DNA from: Aphanocapsa lilacina HA4352-LM1
GTDB taxonomy: Bacteria > Cyanobacteriota > Cyanobacteriia > Gloeobacterales > Gloeobacteraceae
DNA length: 45,751 bases
Direction: 5' to 3'
NCBI GenBank assembly: GCA_019359725.1
Contig: JAHHGR010000034.1
Coordinates: 1-45,751, forward strand
The notes under the pieces are model-generated. The model saw only the letters and a list, made by a program, of their open reading frames with translations. It ran no database searches and had not been told where the DNA came from. Position 1 is the stretch's first letter, and each line of letters begins with the position of its first letter. Position numbers and translations under genes: made by a program. This document shows positions 8,931 through 18,025 of this stretch, piece after piece.

Positions 8931-11663
8931 ATGACGGAAAACATCGAAGTGCAGCGGCTGCAGGAAGCCCGCGAAAAGCGGGTGCCCTGGAAAAAGTGGG
9001 GACCTTACCTGAGCGAGCGCCAGTGGGGCACCGTGCGCGAAGATTACTCGGATCTGGGCAACGCCTGGGATTACTTCAGCCACGATCAGGCGCGCTCGCG
9101 CGCCTACCGCTGGGGCGAGGACGGTCTGGCGGGCTTCAGCGACGACAAACAAAGGCTTTGCTTTGCGCTGGCGCTGTGGAACGGCGTCGATCCGATTCTC
9201 AAGGAGCGCTGCTTTGGCCTCACCAACTCCGAGGGCAACCACGGCGAGGACGTCAAGGAGTACTACTACTACCTAGACAGCACGCCCACCCACTCCTACA
9301 TGAAGTATCTATATAAATACCCTCAGCTTCCTTTTCCCTACGACGATCTGGTGCGGACCAACCGCACCCGCAGCCGCTACGAAATGGAATACGAACTGAT
9401 CGACACGGGCGTGTTCGACGACGAGCGCTACTTCGATGTATTCGTCGAGTACGCCAAGGCCGAGGCGGAGGACATTTTGATTGCGATCACCGTCCACAAT
9501 CGCGCTTCGGAGCCGGCCTCGCTGCACGTGCTGCCGACGCTGTGGTTTCGCAACAACTGGTCGGCCTGGATCTCCACCGAAGCCAAGCAGGATAAACCGA
9601 GGATTAAAGCCGGGGAGGCGACAGCCGGGGCGAGCGTGCTGGTGGCCACCCAAAGGGAGATGGGTGAGTACCGCCTCTACTGCGAAGGGGAGGTGCCGCT
9701 GTTGTTTACCGACAACGAGACCAACAACGAACGCATCTTCGGCACCCCCAACGAGAGTGTTTACGTCAAAGACGGCATCCACAACTGCGTCGTGCAGGGC
9801 AAAAGCGAGGCGGTCAACCCGGATTTGTTCGGCACCAAGGCCGCTTGCCACTGCGCGCTGGAGGTGCCGGGCGGCGGCAGCAAGGTGGTGCGGCTGCGGC
9901 TGAGCAAGGAGCCTCAAGCTGCACCGTTTTCGAACTTCGAGGACATTTTCAAAGCGCGCCTGGCGGAGGCGGATCGTTTCTACGAGCAGATCACGCCGGA
10001 CAACCTCGACGAGGACCACGGCCGGGTGATCCGCCAGGCCCTCGCCGGTATGCTGTGGACCAAGCAGTATTACTTTTTTGAACTCGACCAGTGGCTGGAG
10101 GAGCACCACTACGACCCGCTGTCCGGCGCCAGGCCCAGCTTTTTGCGCAACGCCGAGTGGTTCCATATGGTCAACGACGACATCATCTCGATGCCGGACA
10201 AGTGGGAATATCCCTGGTACGCTGCCTGGGATCTGGCCTTCCACACGATCGCACTGGCGATGGTGGATCCGGACTTCGCCAAGGAGCAGCTCGATTTGAT
10301 GCTCAACGAGGAGTACCTGCACCCGAACGGGCAAATTCCTGCCTACGAGTGGAACTTCAGCGACGTCAACCCGCCGGTGCACGCCTGGGCGACGCTGTTT
10401 ATCTTCAGCACCGAAGAACAACTGCACGGCAAGGGCGACGTTGCCTTCCTCAAAGACGCCTTTCGCAAGCTGTTGCTCAACTTCACCTGGTGGATCAACC
10501 GCAAGGATCTGACCGGCAGGAACGTTTTTCAAGGAGGCTTTTTGGGGCTGGACAACATCGGGGTGTTCGACCGCAGCGCCCCCTTGCCCATCGGCGGCCA
10601 CCTGGAGCAGGCGGACGGCACCGGCTGGATGGCGTTCTACGCCCAGTGCATGCTGCAGATCGCCCTCAAACTCGCCGAGAACGACAAGTCCTACGAGGGC
10701 ATCGCCATCAAGTTCGCCCAGCACTTTCTCTATATCGCCGGGGCGATGGACCGCATCGGTGAGAACCGCGACGAGATGTGGGACGAGCAGGACGGCTTTT
10801 TCTACGATGTGCTGCGCTTGCCCGACGGCAACGCCTTCCGGCTGAAGGTGCGCTCGATGGTCGGGCTTTTGCCGCTGTGCGCTTCGACGGTAATCCCCAA
10901 GGAGATGATCGAAAACTGCCCGAGGTTCCTCGAGGCGGTCAACAAATTCATCCGCCGCCATCCGGAACTGGCCGCCAACATCGCCCCGCCCACCAAGCAG
11001 GGCGTGGGCGGCCGCTACCTGCTTAGCCCCCTCAACGAGGAAAAGCTGCGGCGGGTGCTCGCCAAGATGCTCGATGAGAGCGAGTTTCTGAGCGACTACG
11101 GCATCCGGGCGCTCTCGCGCCACCACCTGGAGCATCCATATATCTTCAGCGTGGGCAACAGCGCCTACCGGGTGGACTACGAACCGGCCGAATCGACCAC
11201 AGGCATGTTCGGGGGCAATTCCAACTGGCGCGGCCCCATCTGGATGCCGGTCAACGGGCTTATCGGTCGCGCCCTGCTCAACCTGTACACTTATTATGGC
11301 GACGAGTTTACCGTCGAGTGCCCGACCGGCTCGGGCAAGTACCTGACGCTCTACCAGGTGGCCCAGGAAATTGCCAACCGGCTTGCAGCTATCTTCCTGC
11401 GCGATCAAACTGGAAAGCGGCCGGTCTTCGGGGGGGCAGAAAAGTTCCAGAGCGATCCGCACTGGCGCGATTGCATCCTCTTTTACGAATACTTCCACGG
11501 CGACAACGGCGCCGGGCTGGGGGCGAGCCACCAAACCGGCTGGACGGGCCTGGTGGCCAAGCTCATCCAACTGTTCGGCGCCGTCGAAGGGGAGGATCTT
11601 CTCAAGAAGGAGGGGCTGAGCGCGGGCCTGGCCTACACCGAAGAAGAACTGGTGCCGCAGTAA
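8931..11663 (+). CDS. GH63-like glucosidase (MGH1-type, 910 residues)
   Basis: A large cytoplasmic glycoside hydrolase of the GH63/mannosylglycerate-hydrolase-like group with an (alpha/alpha)6 barrel. The N-terminal region (to about 300) has many aromatic motifs typical of these 'glucosidase' proteins, such as [19 protein letters not shown] near the start. The barrel region includes [29 protein letters not shown] and [14 protein letters not shown], which carry the conserved acidic residues of the family. No signal peptide is visible. The natural substrate is unknown; alpha-glucosides or glucosylglycerate-type compatible solutes are plausible. The ATG at 8931 follows an AGGGGCGGG site; a GTG two codons earlier is also possible. 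A strong terminator follows the stop. Confidence 0.85.
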   Translation: MTENIEVQRLQEAREKRVPWKKWGPYLSERQWGTVREDYSDLGNAWDYFSHDQARSRAYRWGEDGLAGFSDDKQRLCFALALWNGVDPILKERCFGLTNSEGNHGEDVKEYYYYLDSTPTHSYMKYLYKYPQLPFPYDDLVRTNRTRSRYEMEYELIDTGVFDDERYFDVFVEYAKAEAEDILIAITVHNRASEPASLHVLPTLWFRNNWSAWISTEAKQDKPRIKAGEATAGASVLVATQREMGEYRLYCEGEVPLLFTDNETNNERIFGTPNESVYVKDGIHNCVVQGKSEAVNPDLFGTKAACHCALEVPGGGSKVVRLRLSKEPQAAPFSNFEDIFKARLAEADRFYEQITPDNLDEDHGRVIRQALAGMLWTKQYYFFELDQWLEEHHYDPLSGARPSFLRNAEWFHMVNDDIISMPDKWEYPWYAAWDLAFHTIALAMVDPDFAKEQLDLMLNEEYLHPNGQIPAYEWNFSDVNPPVHAWATLFIFSTEEQLHGKGDVAFLKDAFRKLLLNFTWWINRKDLTGRNVFQGGFLGLDNIGVFDRSAPLPIGGHLEQADGTGWMAFYAQCMLQIALKLAENDKSYEGIAIKFAQHFLYIAGAMDRIGENRDEMWDEQDGFFYDVLRLPDGNAFRLKVRSMVGLLPLCASTVIPKEMIENCPRFLEAVNKFIRRHPELAANIAPPTKQGVGGRYLLSPLNEEKLRRVLAKMLDESEFLSDYGIRALSRHHLEHPYIFSVGNSAYRVDYEPAESTTGMFGGNSNWRGPIWMPVNGLIGRALLNLYTYYGDEFTVECPTGSGKYLTLYQVAQEIANRLAAIFLRDQTGKRPVFGGAEKFQSDPHWRDCILFYEYFHGDNGAGLGASHQTGWTGLVAKLIQLFGAVEGEDLLKKEGLSAGLAYTEEELVPQ

Positions 11664-11674
11664 GGCGCCAAAGC

Positions 11675-11715
11675 AAAAACCGATGGACCCCGTTCCCGAC
11701 GGTCCATCGGTTTTT
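11675..11715. terminator. Intrinsic terminator after the glucosidase gene
   Basis: A perfect 15-bp inverted repeat (11675-11689 with 11701-11715) with an 11-base loop starts with five As and ends with five Ts, so it could act on both strands. It ends the glucosidase transcript 12 bases past its stop and separates it from the next gene. Confidence 0.9.
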
Positions 11716-11735
11716 CAACATCTGGAAGTGCAAGC

Positions 11736-12692
11736 ATGTCACCCATCGCGATCATACGGACGACACTGGCGGCGCTCTTGCTGCCAATTGGTGCGGCCCA
11801 CGCCGGCGGTGCGACGCCGCCCGAGTGGCCGTGTTTGGCGCACCAGGCGCCCCGGTGCACCGCGCCTAGTATCCAGGCTGCCGATTTGCTCGGGCAAATT
11901 GAACCGTCCGCAGGTGGACAGCAGGTGCCGGATCCTGCCGCCTCCAGCGATGCGACCGCCGAGGGCAACCTCCTTGCCGAATCGCAAAACCCGATCGCCA
12001 ATTTGGTGAGCGTCCCGCTGCAGAGCAATACCAACTTTGGCGTCGGGCCGTTCGGCCGTACCCAGGAGATCTTCAACATCCAGCCGGTGATCCCGGTGTC
12101 GTTGAGCCGGGACTGGTTGTTGGTCAGCCGGATCATCGTTCCGCTTATCTACCAGCCTGAACTGTCGGCCGGTGTCGGCAACGTCTTCGGCCTAGGCGAC
12201 ATCAATCCGACGTTCTTTTTTGTCCCGAAGAACACCGGGGCGCTCACCTACGGCTTTGGGCCGGCTCTGCTTTTTCCGACGGCGAGCGATCGCAGCCTGG
12301 GGGCGGGCAAGTGGGGGGCCGGTCCGGGCGCCGTGCTCGTCTACACCAGCGGCAGCATCGTCGCCGGCGCCCTGGTCAACCAGGTCTGGTCCTTTGCCGG
12401 GGACGCCGGCCGCCCCGATCTCAGCCAGTTTCTCATCCAACCGTTTCTCAACTACAACCTGCCGGGCGGTTGGTTTGTGGTCACTTCGCCGATTGTCACG
12501 GCCAACTGGCTGGGCGGTGCTGGCAACCAGTGGACCGTGCCGGTGGGCGGCGGCGGCGGTAAGCTGCTCACCCTCGGCCGCCGACCGGTCAGCATTTCGC
12601 TGCAGTTTTACTGGAACGCCGTCAGGCCGGAGGGCGCGGCCGATTGGACCGTTCGGTTCGTATTTACTTTGTTGTTTCCGCAGAAGACCTAG
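11736..12692 (+). CDS. Secreted outer-membrane-like protein, unknown function
   Basis: A 318-residue protein with a clear signal peptide (MSPIAIIRTTLAALLLPIGA, cleavage near AHA-GG). After a linker of about 70 low-complexity residues comes a region rich in alternating hydrophobic/polar strands, with SNTNFGVGPFGRTQEIFNIQ, DINPTFFFVPKN and FLIQPFLNYNLPGGW, ending in a final FVFTLLFPQKT strand. This resembles the 'neuromedin U'/MetA-pathway beta-barrel-like proteins of proteobacteria and cyanobacteria, so an outer-membrane location is likely, but the function is unknown. Its last bases lie close to the AIM24 gene, suggesting co-transcription. Confidence 0.65.
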   Translation: MSPIAIIRTTLAALLLPIGAAHAGGATPPEWPCLAHQAPRCTAPSIQAADLLGQIEPSAGGQQVPDPAASSDATAEGNLLAESQNPIANLVSVPLQSNTNFGVGPFGRTQEIFNIQPVIPVSLSRDWLLVSRIIVPLIYQPELSAGVGNVFGLGDINPTFFFVPKNTGALTYGFGPALLFPTASDRSLGAGKWGAGPGAVLVYTSGSIVAGALVNQVWSFAGDAGRPDLSQFLIQPFLNYNLPGGWFVVTSPIVTANWLGGAGNQWTVPVGGGGGKLLTLGRRPVSISLQFYWNAVRPEGAADWTVRFVFTLLFPQKT

Positions 12693-12745
12693 AGTTGCCC
12701 ACCGCAACGTTGGAGCTGTCGTTGTCGTTAACCCAAGAGGATGCC

Positions 12746-13489
12746 GTGTCTGAATCCGCGTATTCCCTTGCCGCCTATTTGGAGGGCAACAGCGAGAAGG
12801 GCACCACCGACGAAGTGTTTGAAAAAGAGTCCGAGCGCGTCTTGCGCATCGAGGTGGACGGTGGGGTGTGGATCAAACCGGGGGCGGCCATCGCCTACCG
12901 CGGCGATCTGCGCTTTGAGCGGCTTGCCACCCTCCAGGGCGGCATCCCGCCCGGCCGGATGGCGACGCGCGAACTGGTGCCGCTGGCCCGGGCCGTCGGC
13001 AAAGGCCGGCTTTATTGCGCCCACCGGGGCTACCACCTGCGGATCCTCCGTTTGGCGGGCGAGACGGTGCACTTTGCCGCCAACGAACTGCTGGCCTTTG
13101 AAGAGTCGCTGGATTATTCGATCTACCTGGTGGAGCACAAAGTGGGTCTGGTTTCAGGCGGGCTATTTGCTGTGCGCCTTTCGGGCAGCGGCATGCTGGC
13201 ATTCGCCGTCCACGGCGATCCGCTCACGCTGCGGGTGAGCGCACAAGAGCCGCTGCTGAGCGATCCGCACGCCACCCTCGCCTGGTCGGCGGGGCTCTCG
13301 CCGAATTTACAGTCCGACCTGAGCTGGCGGTCGCTGTTCAAGCACGGCGGCGGCGAACCGTTTCAGATGCGATTTGAAGGCGAAGGGTACGTGGTGGTCC
13401 AGCCGAGCGAGGAACCGGGCCTCTGGGAGGGACGCTTTCATCCGATCAAAAAACTAGTCTCGACCCTTGGCGGAGCCCTCGGGTTGTAG
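12746..13489 (+). CDS. AIM24/DUF124 family protein
   Basis: A 247-residue protein of the AIM24 (DUF124) family, a beta-rich double fold related to mitochondrial AIM24 and the tryptophan-RNA-binding attenuator-like superfamily; bacterial roles are not established. The typical segments are ESERVLRIEVDGGVWIKPGA with AYRGDLRFER near residues 27-55, and later GGLFAVRLSGSGMLAFAVHG. I chose the GTG at 12746 (VSESAYSLAAYLEGN), with AGAGG 5 bases upstream, because an earlier in-frame ATG would overlap the preceding gene and add non-family sequence. It lies 53 bases after the beta-barrel-like gene. Confidence 0.8.
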   Translation: MSESAYSLAAYLEGNSEKGTTDEVFEKESERVLRIEVDGGVWIKPGAAIAYRGDLRFERLATLQGGIPPGRMATRELVPLARAVGKGRLYCAHRGYHLRILRLAGETVHFAANELLAFEESLDYSIYLVEHKVGLVSGGLFAVRLSGSGMLAFAVHGDPLTLRVSAQEPLLSDPHATLAWSAGLSPNLQSDLSWRSLFKHGGGEPFQMRFEGEGYVVVQPSEEPGLWEGRFHPIKKLVSTLGGALGL

Positions 13490-13515
13490 TGCCTGTTGCA
13501 AGGTGCTTTGTTGCC

Positions 13516-14631
13516 CTACGGAAGATCGCCAAGCCACTTTTGATGGATCTGCCGGTAGGTCCCGTTTTCCTTCAGCTTCAGCAGGGCCCAACTGACGGGT
13601 TTGCGGTAGGGACTGTTGTTTTGCAGCAAATATCCGAGATCCCGCCGCTCGAAGATCTCCCCGACGGTCTGGACCTTGCCTTTGCCTGCAAAGTTGGCGT
13701 AGTAGCGCAGGGCCAAAGCGTCCGCCACCACCGCGTCCACCTGTCCTGCCAGCATGCCTTCGCAGGCAAGCTCCAAGCGCGCGTATTCGATGGTGCGGAT
13801 CTGCTTGGTTTGCAGGTAGGCCGCTGCCGGGGAACCGGCAATCACCCCCACCAGGCGGCCGGGCAGATCCGCCGCTGCGGCGATATCGTCCCGGGCCTGC
13901 TGCTCGCTCAACACGTTGGTTATCGTGGCGGTGTAAAAGCCGACGTACAGCACCCCGATAAACATCCAGAACAAAGCGACGATCCGGCCGACGGCCGTTT
14001 TGGGCATCTCGTCCGCCTGGGTGGCCAGCGTGCCGAAGGCCCACCAGATCGTCTTGCCGATGCCCGTCAGGTAGGATCGGTCTCCAAGAAAATCGGTCGG
14101 CTTGCGCCTCTCGACCCACCAGACGAGGTGGGCGGGCAACAACACCGCCAAGGCGGACGCGGCGGTCAGCTCAAGAAAGTCCCGCGACAGTAGCGCCGCA
14201 AGTAGCCGGCGAAACGGTCTGTAGCTGGGTCGGGCGGGAACCAGCACTTGCAAACCGGAAGAAAGGACCGGCGTGGAAAAATCGAACTTTACCTCCAGAT
14301 CCGAAGCGAGGGGCACCAGGCTAATATCGGCATCCGATTGGCCGGATTGGACGGCAGCAAACGAGTCGTCAACCAGCCGAACCGTGCTGAAGCGGGTTTT
14401 GATCTCCAACAGCTGTTCGATTTGCTGCCACACCTCGATCGACATGCCCTGCAGCCGCCCGTCTTCGACAAAGGCGCTCGGCTTGAGCGGGTAGACCGTC
14501 ACCCTGACCGGTCGCTCCGGCAGGCGAAAGGGGGAGGCCGCAAAGGACGTTTGCGCCTGCAAAAGCAGCAACCAGCCCAGCCCGGCCAGCAGTCCGATCG
14601 TCGTTGCGCCCCGACCTACCATGAACACCAT
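13516..14631 (-). CDS. Ionotropic-glutamate-receptor-like ligand-gated channel
   Basis: A 371-residue protein with the domain order of prokaryotic ionotropic glutamate receptors (GluR0 type). After a signal peptide (about 1-32) come ligand-binding lobe S1 (to about 135), a first membrane helix (about 150-172) and a re-entrant pore segment (WWAFGTLATQADEMPKT, near 195-212). A second helix then runs GRIVALFWMFIGVLYVGFYT, followed by ATITNVL, before lobe S2 (about 240-371, ending KENGTYRQIHQKWLG). The potassium-filter motif TVGYGD of GluR0 is absent. The pore and the YTATITNV helix instead resemble the SYTANLAAF region of animal receptors. In S1 the arginine that usually binds the amino-acid carboxylate (before DFS-x-P) is not seen. 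Alternative: a diverged substrate-binding sensor. Confidence 0.75.
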   Translation of the reverse strand: MVFMVGRGATTIGLLAGLGWLLLLQAQTSFAASPFRLPERPVRVTVYPLKPSAFVEDGRLQGMSIEVWQQIEQLLEIKTRFSTVRLVDDSFAAVQSGQSDADISLVPLASDLEVKFDFSTPVLSSGLQVLVPARPSYRPFRRLLAALLSRDFLELTAASALAVLLPAHLVWWVERRKPTDFLGDRSYLTGIGKTIWWAFGTLATQADEMPKTAVGRIVALFWMFIGVLYVGFYTATITNVLSEQQARDDIAAAADLPGRLVGVIAGSPAAAYLQTKQIRTIEYARLELACEGMLAGQVDAVVADALALRYYANFAGKGKVQTVGEIFERRDLGYLLQNNSPYRKPVSWALLKLKENGTYRQIHQKWLGDLP

Positions 14632-14819
14632 TCCCCAAATCGCTCGATCGTTGGCTAGCGAAAGCCGTCGAGGCCCTCAGCCGCCCTGCCGCCTGCTAGC
14701 TGACCTTCAACCGCTCGCAATCCCCCGGCCTGGCAACGTCGGTACCGCAGGGACTTGCACTTACGGCGATCTTAATCACTGTCCATTATGCTGAAGTCCA
14801 AAACCAGAGGCACCAATCA

Positions 14820-15599
14820 ATGGAACGCTCGATCCGGGATCGATTTTTACTCCGCTTGCCCGGGTTGCCACAGGCGGCGGTGCGTGCAGGAGCGCGGGGA
14901 GTTCCTGTGGCAATGCTCGCCGTGGTGGGTATCGCCCGAGGCGCCTGGGGGCAAAGTCCCGGAGAGGCATCGACCGCGTTTTTGGTGGAATTTCTCAGTA
15001 TCAAACAAATTTTTTTGTATCTATTTGTGACCCTGGGGCCGTTGAAGGTGGTCGGCCCATTCGCGCGGCTCACCGCGGGGGCGGACGATCCTTTCAGGCA
15101 AAAACTGGCCGTGCGGGCCTTCGGCCTCTCGTGCGCCGCGATCGTCGTCGCCGGTTTACTTGGTGAGCGGCTGATGACCAATTGGGGTGTTTCGACTGCC
15201 GCGCTGCTCCTCACGGGGGGGGTGATTTTGTTCCTGGTTGCCCTCAATGGCGTGCTCGAACAGTACAAGCCGGAAAAACCCACCCCCGATGCCACCCCAC
15301 CGACCATGGCCGTGGCTTTTGCACCGCTCACATTCCCGACGATCGTCACGCCCTACGGACTGGCCGTGCTGATCGTCATCCTGACGCTCGTTCCGCCGCT
15401 GCAGTGGACGGTGTTTGCCCTCGCCCTGCTCGTGCTGGCGCTCGATTTGCTGGCGATGCTGTTTGCCAAGCAGATCTTGACGTTTTTGCAGTTACCTTTG
15501 CAACTGCTGGGGGCGGTCCTTGGGATCGTGCAGGTGGCCCTCGGAGTGCAGATCGTTCTTGCGGGATTGAGGCTGTTGCGGGTGCTGCCGCTCGCGTGA
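14820..15599 (+). CDS. MarC/UPF0056 family membrane protein
   Basis: A 259-residue integral membrane protein of the MarC (NAAT) family; despite the name, a role in multiple antibiotic resistance has not held up, and transport function is unproven. About six membrane helices are visible. The conserved opening near residues 60-85 contains FLYLFVTLGPLKVVGPFARL, and the central block near 165-185 contains FAPLTFPTIVTPYGLAVLIV. The first 45 residues form an extra arginine-rich N-terminus with a hydrophobic stretch (VPVAMLAVVGIARGAWGQ), which could be a signal peptide or may not be translated if a later start is used. It converges with the sulfatase operon. Confidence 0.8.
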   Translation: MERSIRDRFLLRLPGLPQAAVRAGARGVPVAMLAVVGIARGAWGQSPGEASTAFLVEFLSIKQIFLYLFVTLGPLKVVGPFARLTAGADDPFRQKLAVRAFGLSCAAIVVAGLLGERLMTNWGVSTAALLLTGGVILFLVALNGVLEQYKPEKPTPDATPPTMAVAFAPLTFPTIVTPYGLAVLIVILTLVPPLQWTVFALALLVLALDLLAMLFAKQILTFLQLPLQLLGAVLGIVQVALGVQIVLAGLRLLRVLPLA

Positions 15600-15621
15600 G
15601 AGGAAGGGGAAAACGCTCGAC

Positions 15622-17962
15622 CTATTGCAAGGCCATCGCGACTTTGAGTCGTTCCTCCGCTGAAATGAGGTGATCGAGATCTTCGGCATCTTTATCGACA
15701 TCGATCGCCACCCAGTTCACCTCACCGCTAAACTTGCCGTTGTGGGTCGGATAGTCGTAGGTGACGGGCGAACCCGCTTCAAAAGCGATATCGCAGGTCT
15801 CATCGGCGGAGAAGATCAGTGGTTCGGTTTGATCCACGCGACCTTCGCCGACGGTGTTGCCGTCGATGTAGAGCGTCACTGTGCCGCCCTTGGCAAGGCC
15901 GCCGCCGTCGTACTTGAACTCCACGCGCACCTGATGGGTTCCAGGCGGGATGGTCGCCGTGCCTTCGATTGTGTAGCGGTGCAAACCGTAGAAGTTGTAG
16001 CAGTACTTGGGCTTGCCCTCCTTGGCGTAGAAGCTCCAGCCGCCCGTAATGCCGCCTTGGGCGACAATCACCCCCTGCGCTCCGGATTCTGGTACGACCA
16101 CCTCGGCAGTGATGGCGTGGGACTTGTTCTTGAAATTAACAATGGAGCTTTCGCTCAACCGTCCCATACCGCCGAACAACAGCTGCCGCGTACCCTTCAC
16201 CAGTTGTGGGCGACCTGCGAGATCGGGGTTGGCACGTTCGGCAAAGCGATCGTCCAGGGGCAGTACGTTGTACTTGACGGCCTCGATGAGCCATAGCCGC
16301 TGCAGCTCGTGCAGTTTTTGCGGATGCGCTTTGGCTAGATCCTTCGACTGGCTCCAGTCGGTGTTGGTGTCGTACAGTTCCCAGACATCCTCATCGAAGG
16401 CCGGCACCGGGGCAACGCCTGCCTCCCATGGGGTTCGGTGTTTGGTGACCGCTGTCCAGCCCTTGTGGTAGATGCCGCGATTTCCCAGCATCTCGAAGTA
16501 CTGGGTTTGGTGCCGCTCGGCGGCATGGGCGTCGTCGAACGAATACAACATGCTCACGCCTTCGATAGGGCGTTGCTGCACACCGTTGACAAAGACGGGT
16601 TCAGGCAGACCCGCCGCTTCCAAAATCGTCGGAGCCACGTCGATCACATGGTGGAACTGGCTGCGGATCTCGCCTTTGGCCTGGATCCCCCTGGGCCAAT
16701 GCACGATGGTGCCGTTGCGGGTGCCACCCCAATGGGAGGCCACCTGCTTGGTCCACTGGTAGGGGGTGTCCATGGCGTGGGCCCAACCGACGGCGTAGTG
16801 GTTGTAAGCTTCGACACCGCCGAACTTGTCGAGATTGGCCTTGAGAAACTCCGGCGTCTCAAGATGGCCGAAGCCTGTGATGGTGACCATCTCATTGAAA
16901 GTACCCTGGAGCGATCCTTCCGCTGAGGCGCCGTTGTCGCCGATGATCACATAGATCAGCGTGTCATCCAGGATTTGAAGATCCCGCAGCGCGTCCACCA
17001 ATTGGCCGATGTGGTGATCGGTGTGCTCCAAAAATCCCGCGTACACCTCCATCTGGCGAGCCAGTACCGGCTTCATCTCGGCTGAGACGGTGTCCCAGGC
17101 TGGAATTTCCTCGTGCCGCCCGGTCAGCTCACACTCTTGAGGAACAACCCCAAGTGCTTTCTGGCGGGCGAAGGTCTCCTCGCGCAGCTTGTCCCATCCC
17201 TGGTCGAACTGGCCTTTGTATTTGTCGGCCCATTCCTTCGGCACCTGGTGTGGGGCATGCGTGGCACCCGGAGCCCAGTACACAAAAAAAGGCTTGTCCG
17301 GCATCAGGGATTTTTGCTGGCGAATCCACTTGGTCGCCTTGATGGCCATATCCGAGGTGAAGTGATAGCCCTCTTCGGGGGATTTCTCGGGCTCGACCGG
17401 GGTGGTGCCTTCGTAGATGGCCGGGTAGTACTGGTTGGTTTCGCCGCCGATAAAACCGTAGAAGTACTCGAACCCACCGCCGCCGGTGGGCCAGGCGTCG
17501 AAGGGACCCATCGGACTGGTCTGCCAGACGGGCACTTCATGGCACTTGCCAAACTGCGCTGTGGAGTAGCCATTGAGCTTCAAAGGAGCACTGACCCGGT
17601 GCCGCTGTCGCTAACTCCGTGATCGCCCCCATGCCGGCGGCGTGGTGGTTGCGGCCGGTCAGAAGGGCCTGCCGGGTGGGTGAGCAGAGCGCCGTGGTGT
17701 GAAAGCGGTTGTATTTGAGGCCATTGGCGGCCAGTTGCTCCAGATGCGGAGTCCGGCACGGACCGCCAAAGGCACTGGAGGCTCCAAAACCGACATCATC
17801 GATCAAGATGATCAGCACATTGGGTGCTTTCTCGGGCGGTCGCAAATCCCGAATTGGGGGGTATTCGGTATCAGGATCTTTCGCATCGTAGGTGGTCAAC
17901 CCGACATAGGGCCGATCCGGTACAGGAAGTACGGTGCGTTGGATAGTGTCTTGTGCTGCCAC
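15622..17962 (-). pseudogene. Arylsulfatase, broken by a short deletion/frameshift
   Basis: Two reading frames together spell one sulfatase of about 790 residues. The N-terminal part (17962 down to about 17590) has the metal-binding IDDVGF and the modification motif CSPTR; the second part (about 17583-15622) begins LKLNGYSTAQFGK and continues to a full C-terminus with DNGASAEG. Compared with the neighbouring intact sulfatase, about 12 residues between ATAAPG and LKLNGY are missing and the frame shifts, so an uneven deletion of roughly 35-40 bases fits. FGKCHE also replaces the usual FGKWH. The GTG at 17960-17962 has an AAGGAG site. It could be non-functional or a sequencing/assembly error. 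Last gene of the sulfatase operon. Confidence 0.8.
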
Positions 17963-18025
17963 TGCCTTCTCCTTCACTGTCTGAAACTCGTTAGAGCCGT
18001 CAAATCAACCTGCAAAGGGTGGCAC

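Noticed and set aside
8925..8931. GTG start for the glucosidase
   Set aside because: ATG two codons later is better spaced from AGGGG; the difference is small.
9309..11570. Long open frame of about 750 codons antisense to the glucosidase gene
   Set aside because: It mirrors the codon periodicity of a GC-rich gene, has no recognisable domain and would overlap a well-supported enzyme throughout.
15622..17962. Two separate adjacent sulfatase genes instead of one broken gene
   Set aside because: The first piece holds only the catalytic motif and ends in frame-shifted sequence; the second starts inside the fold. Neither would work alone.
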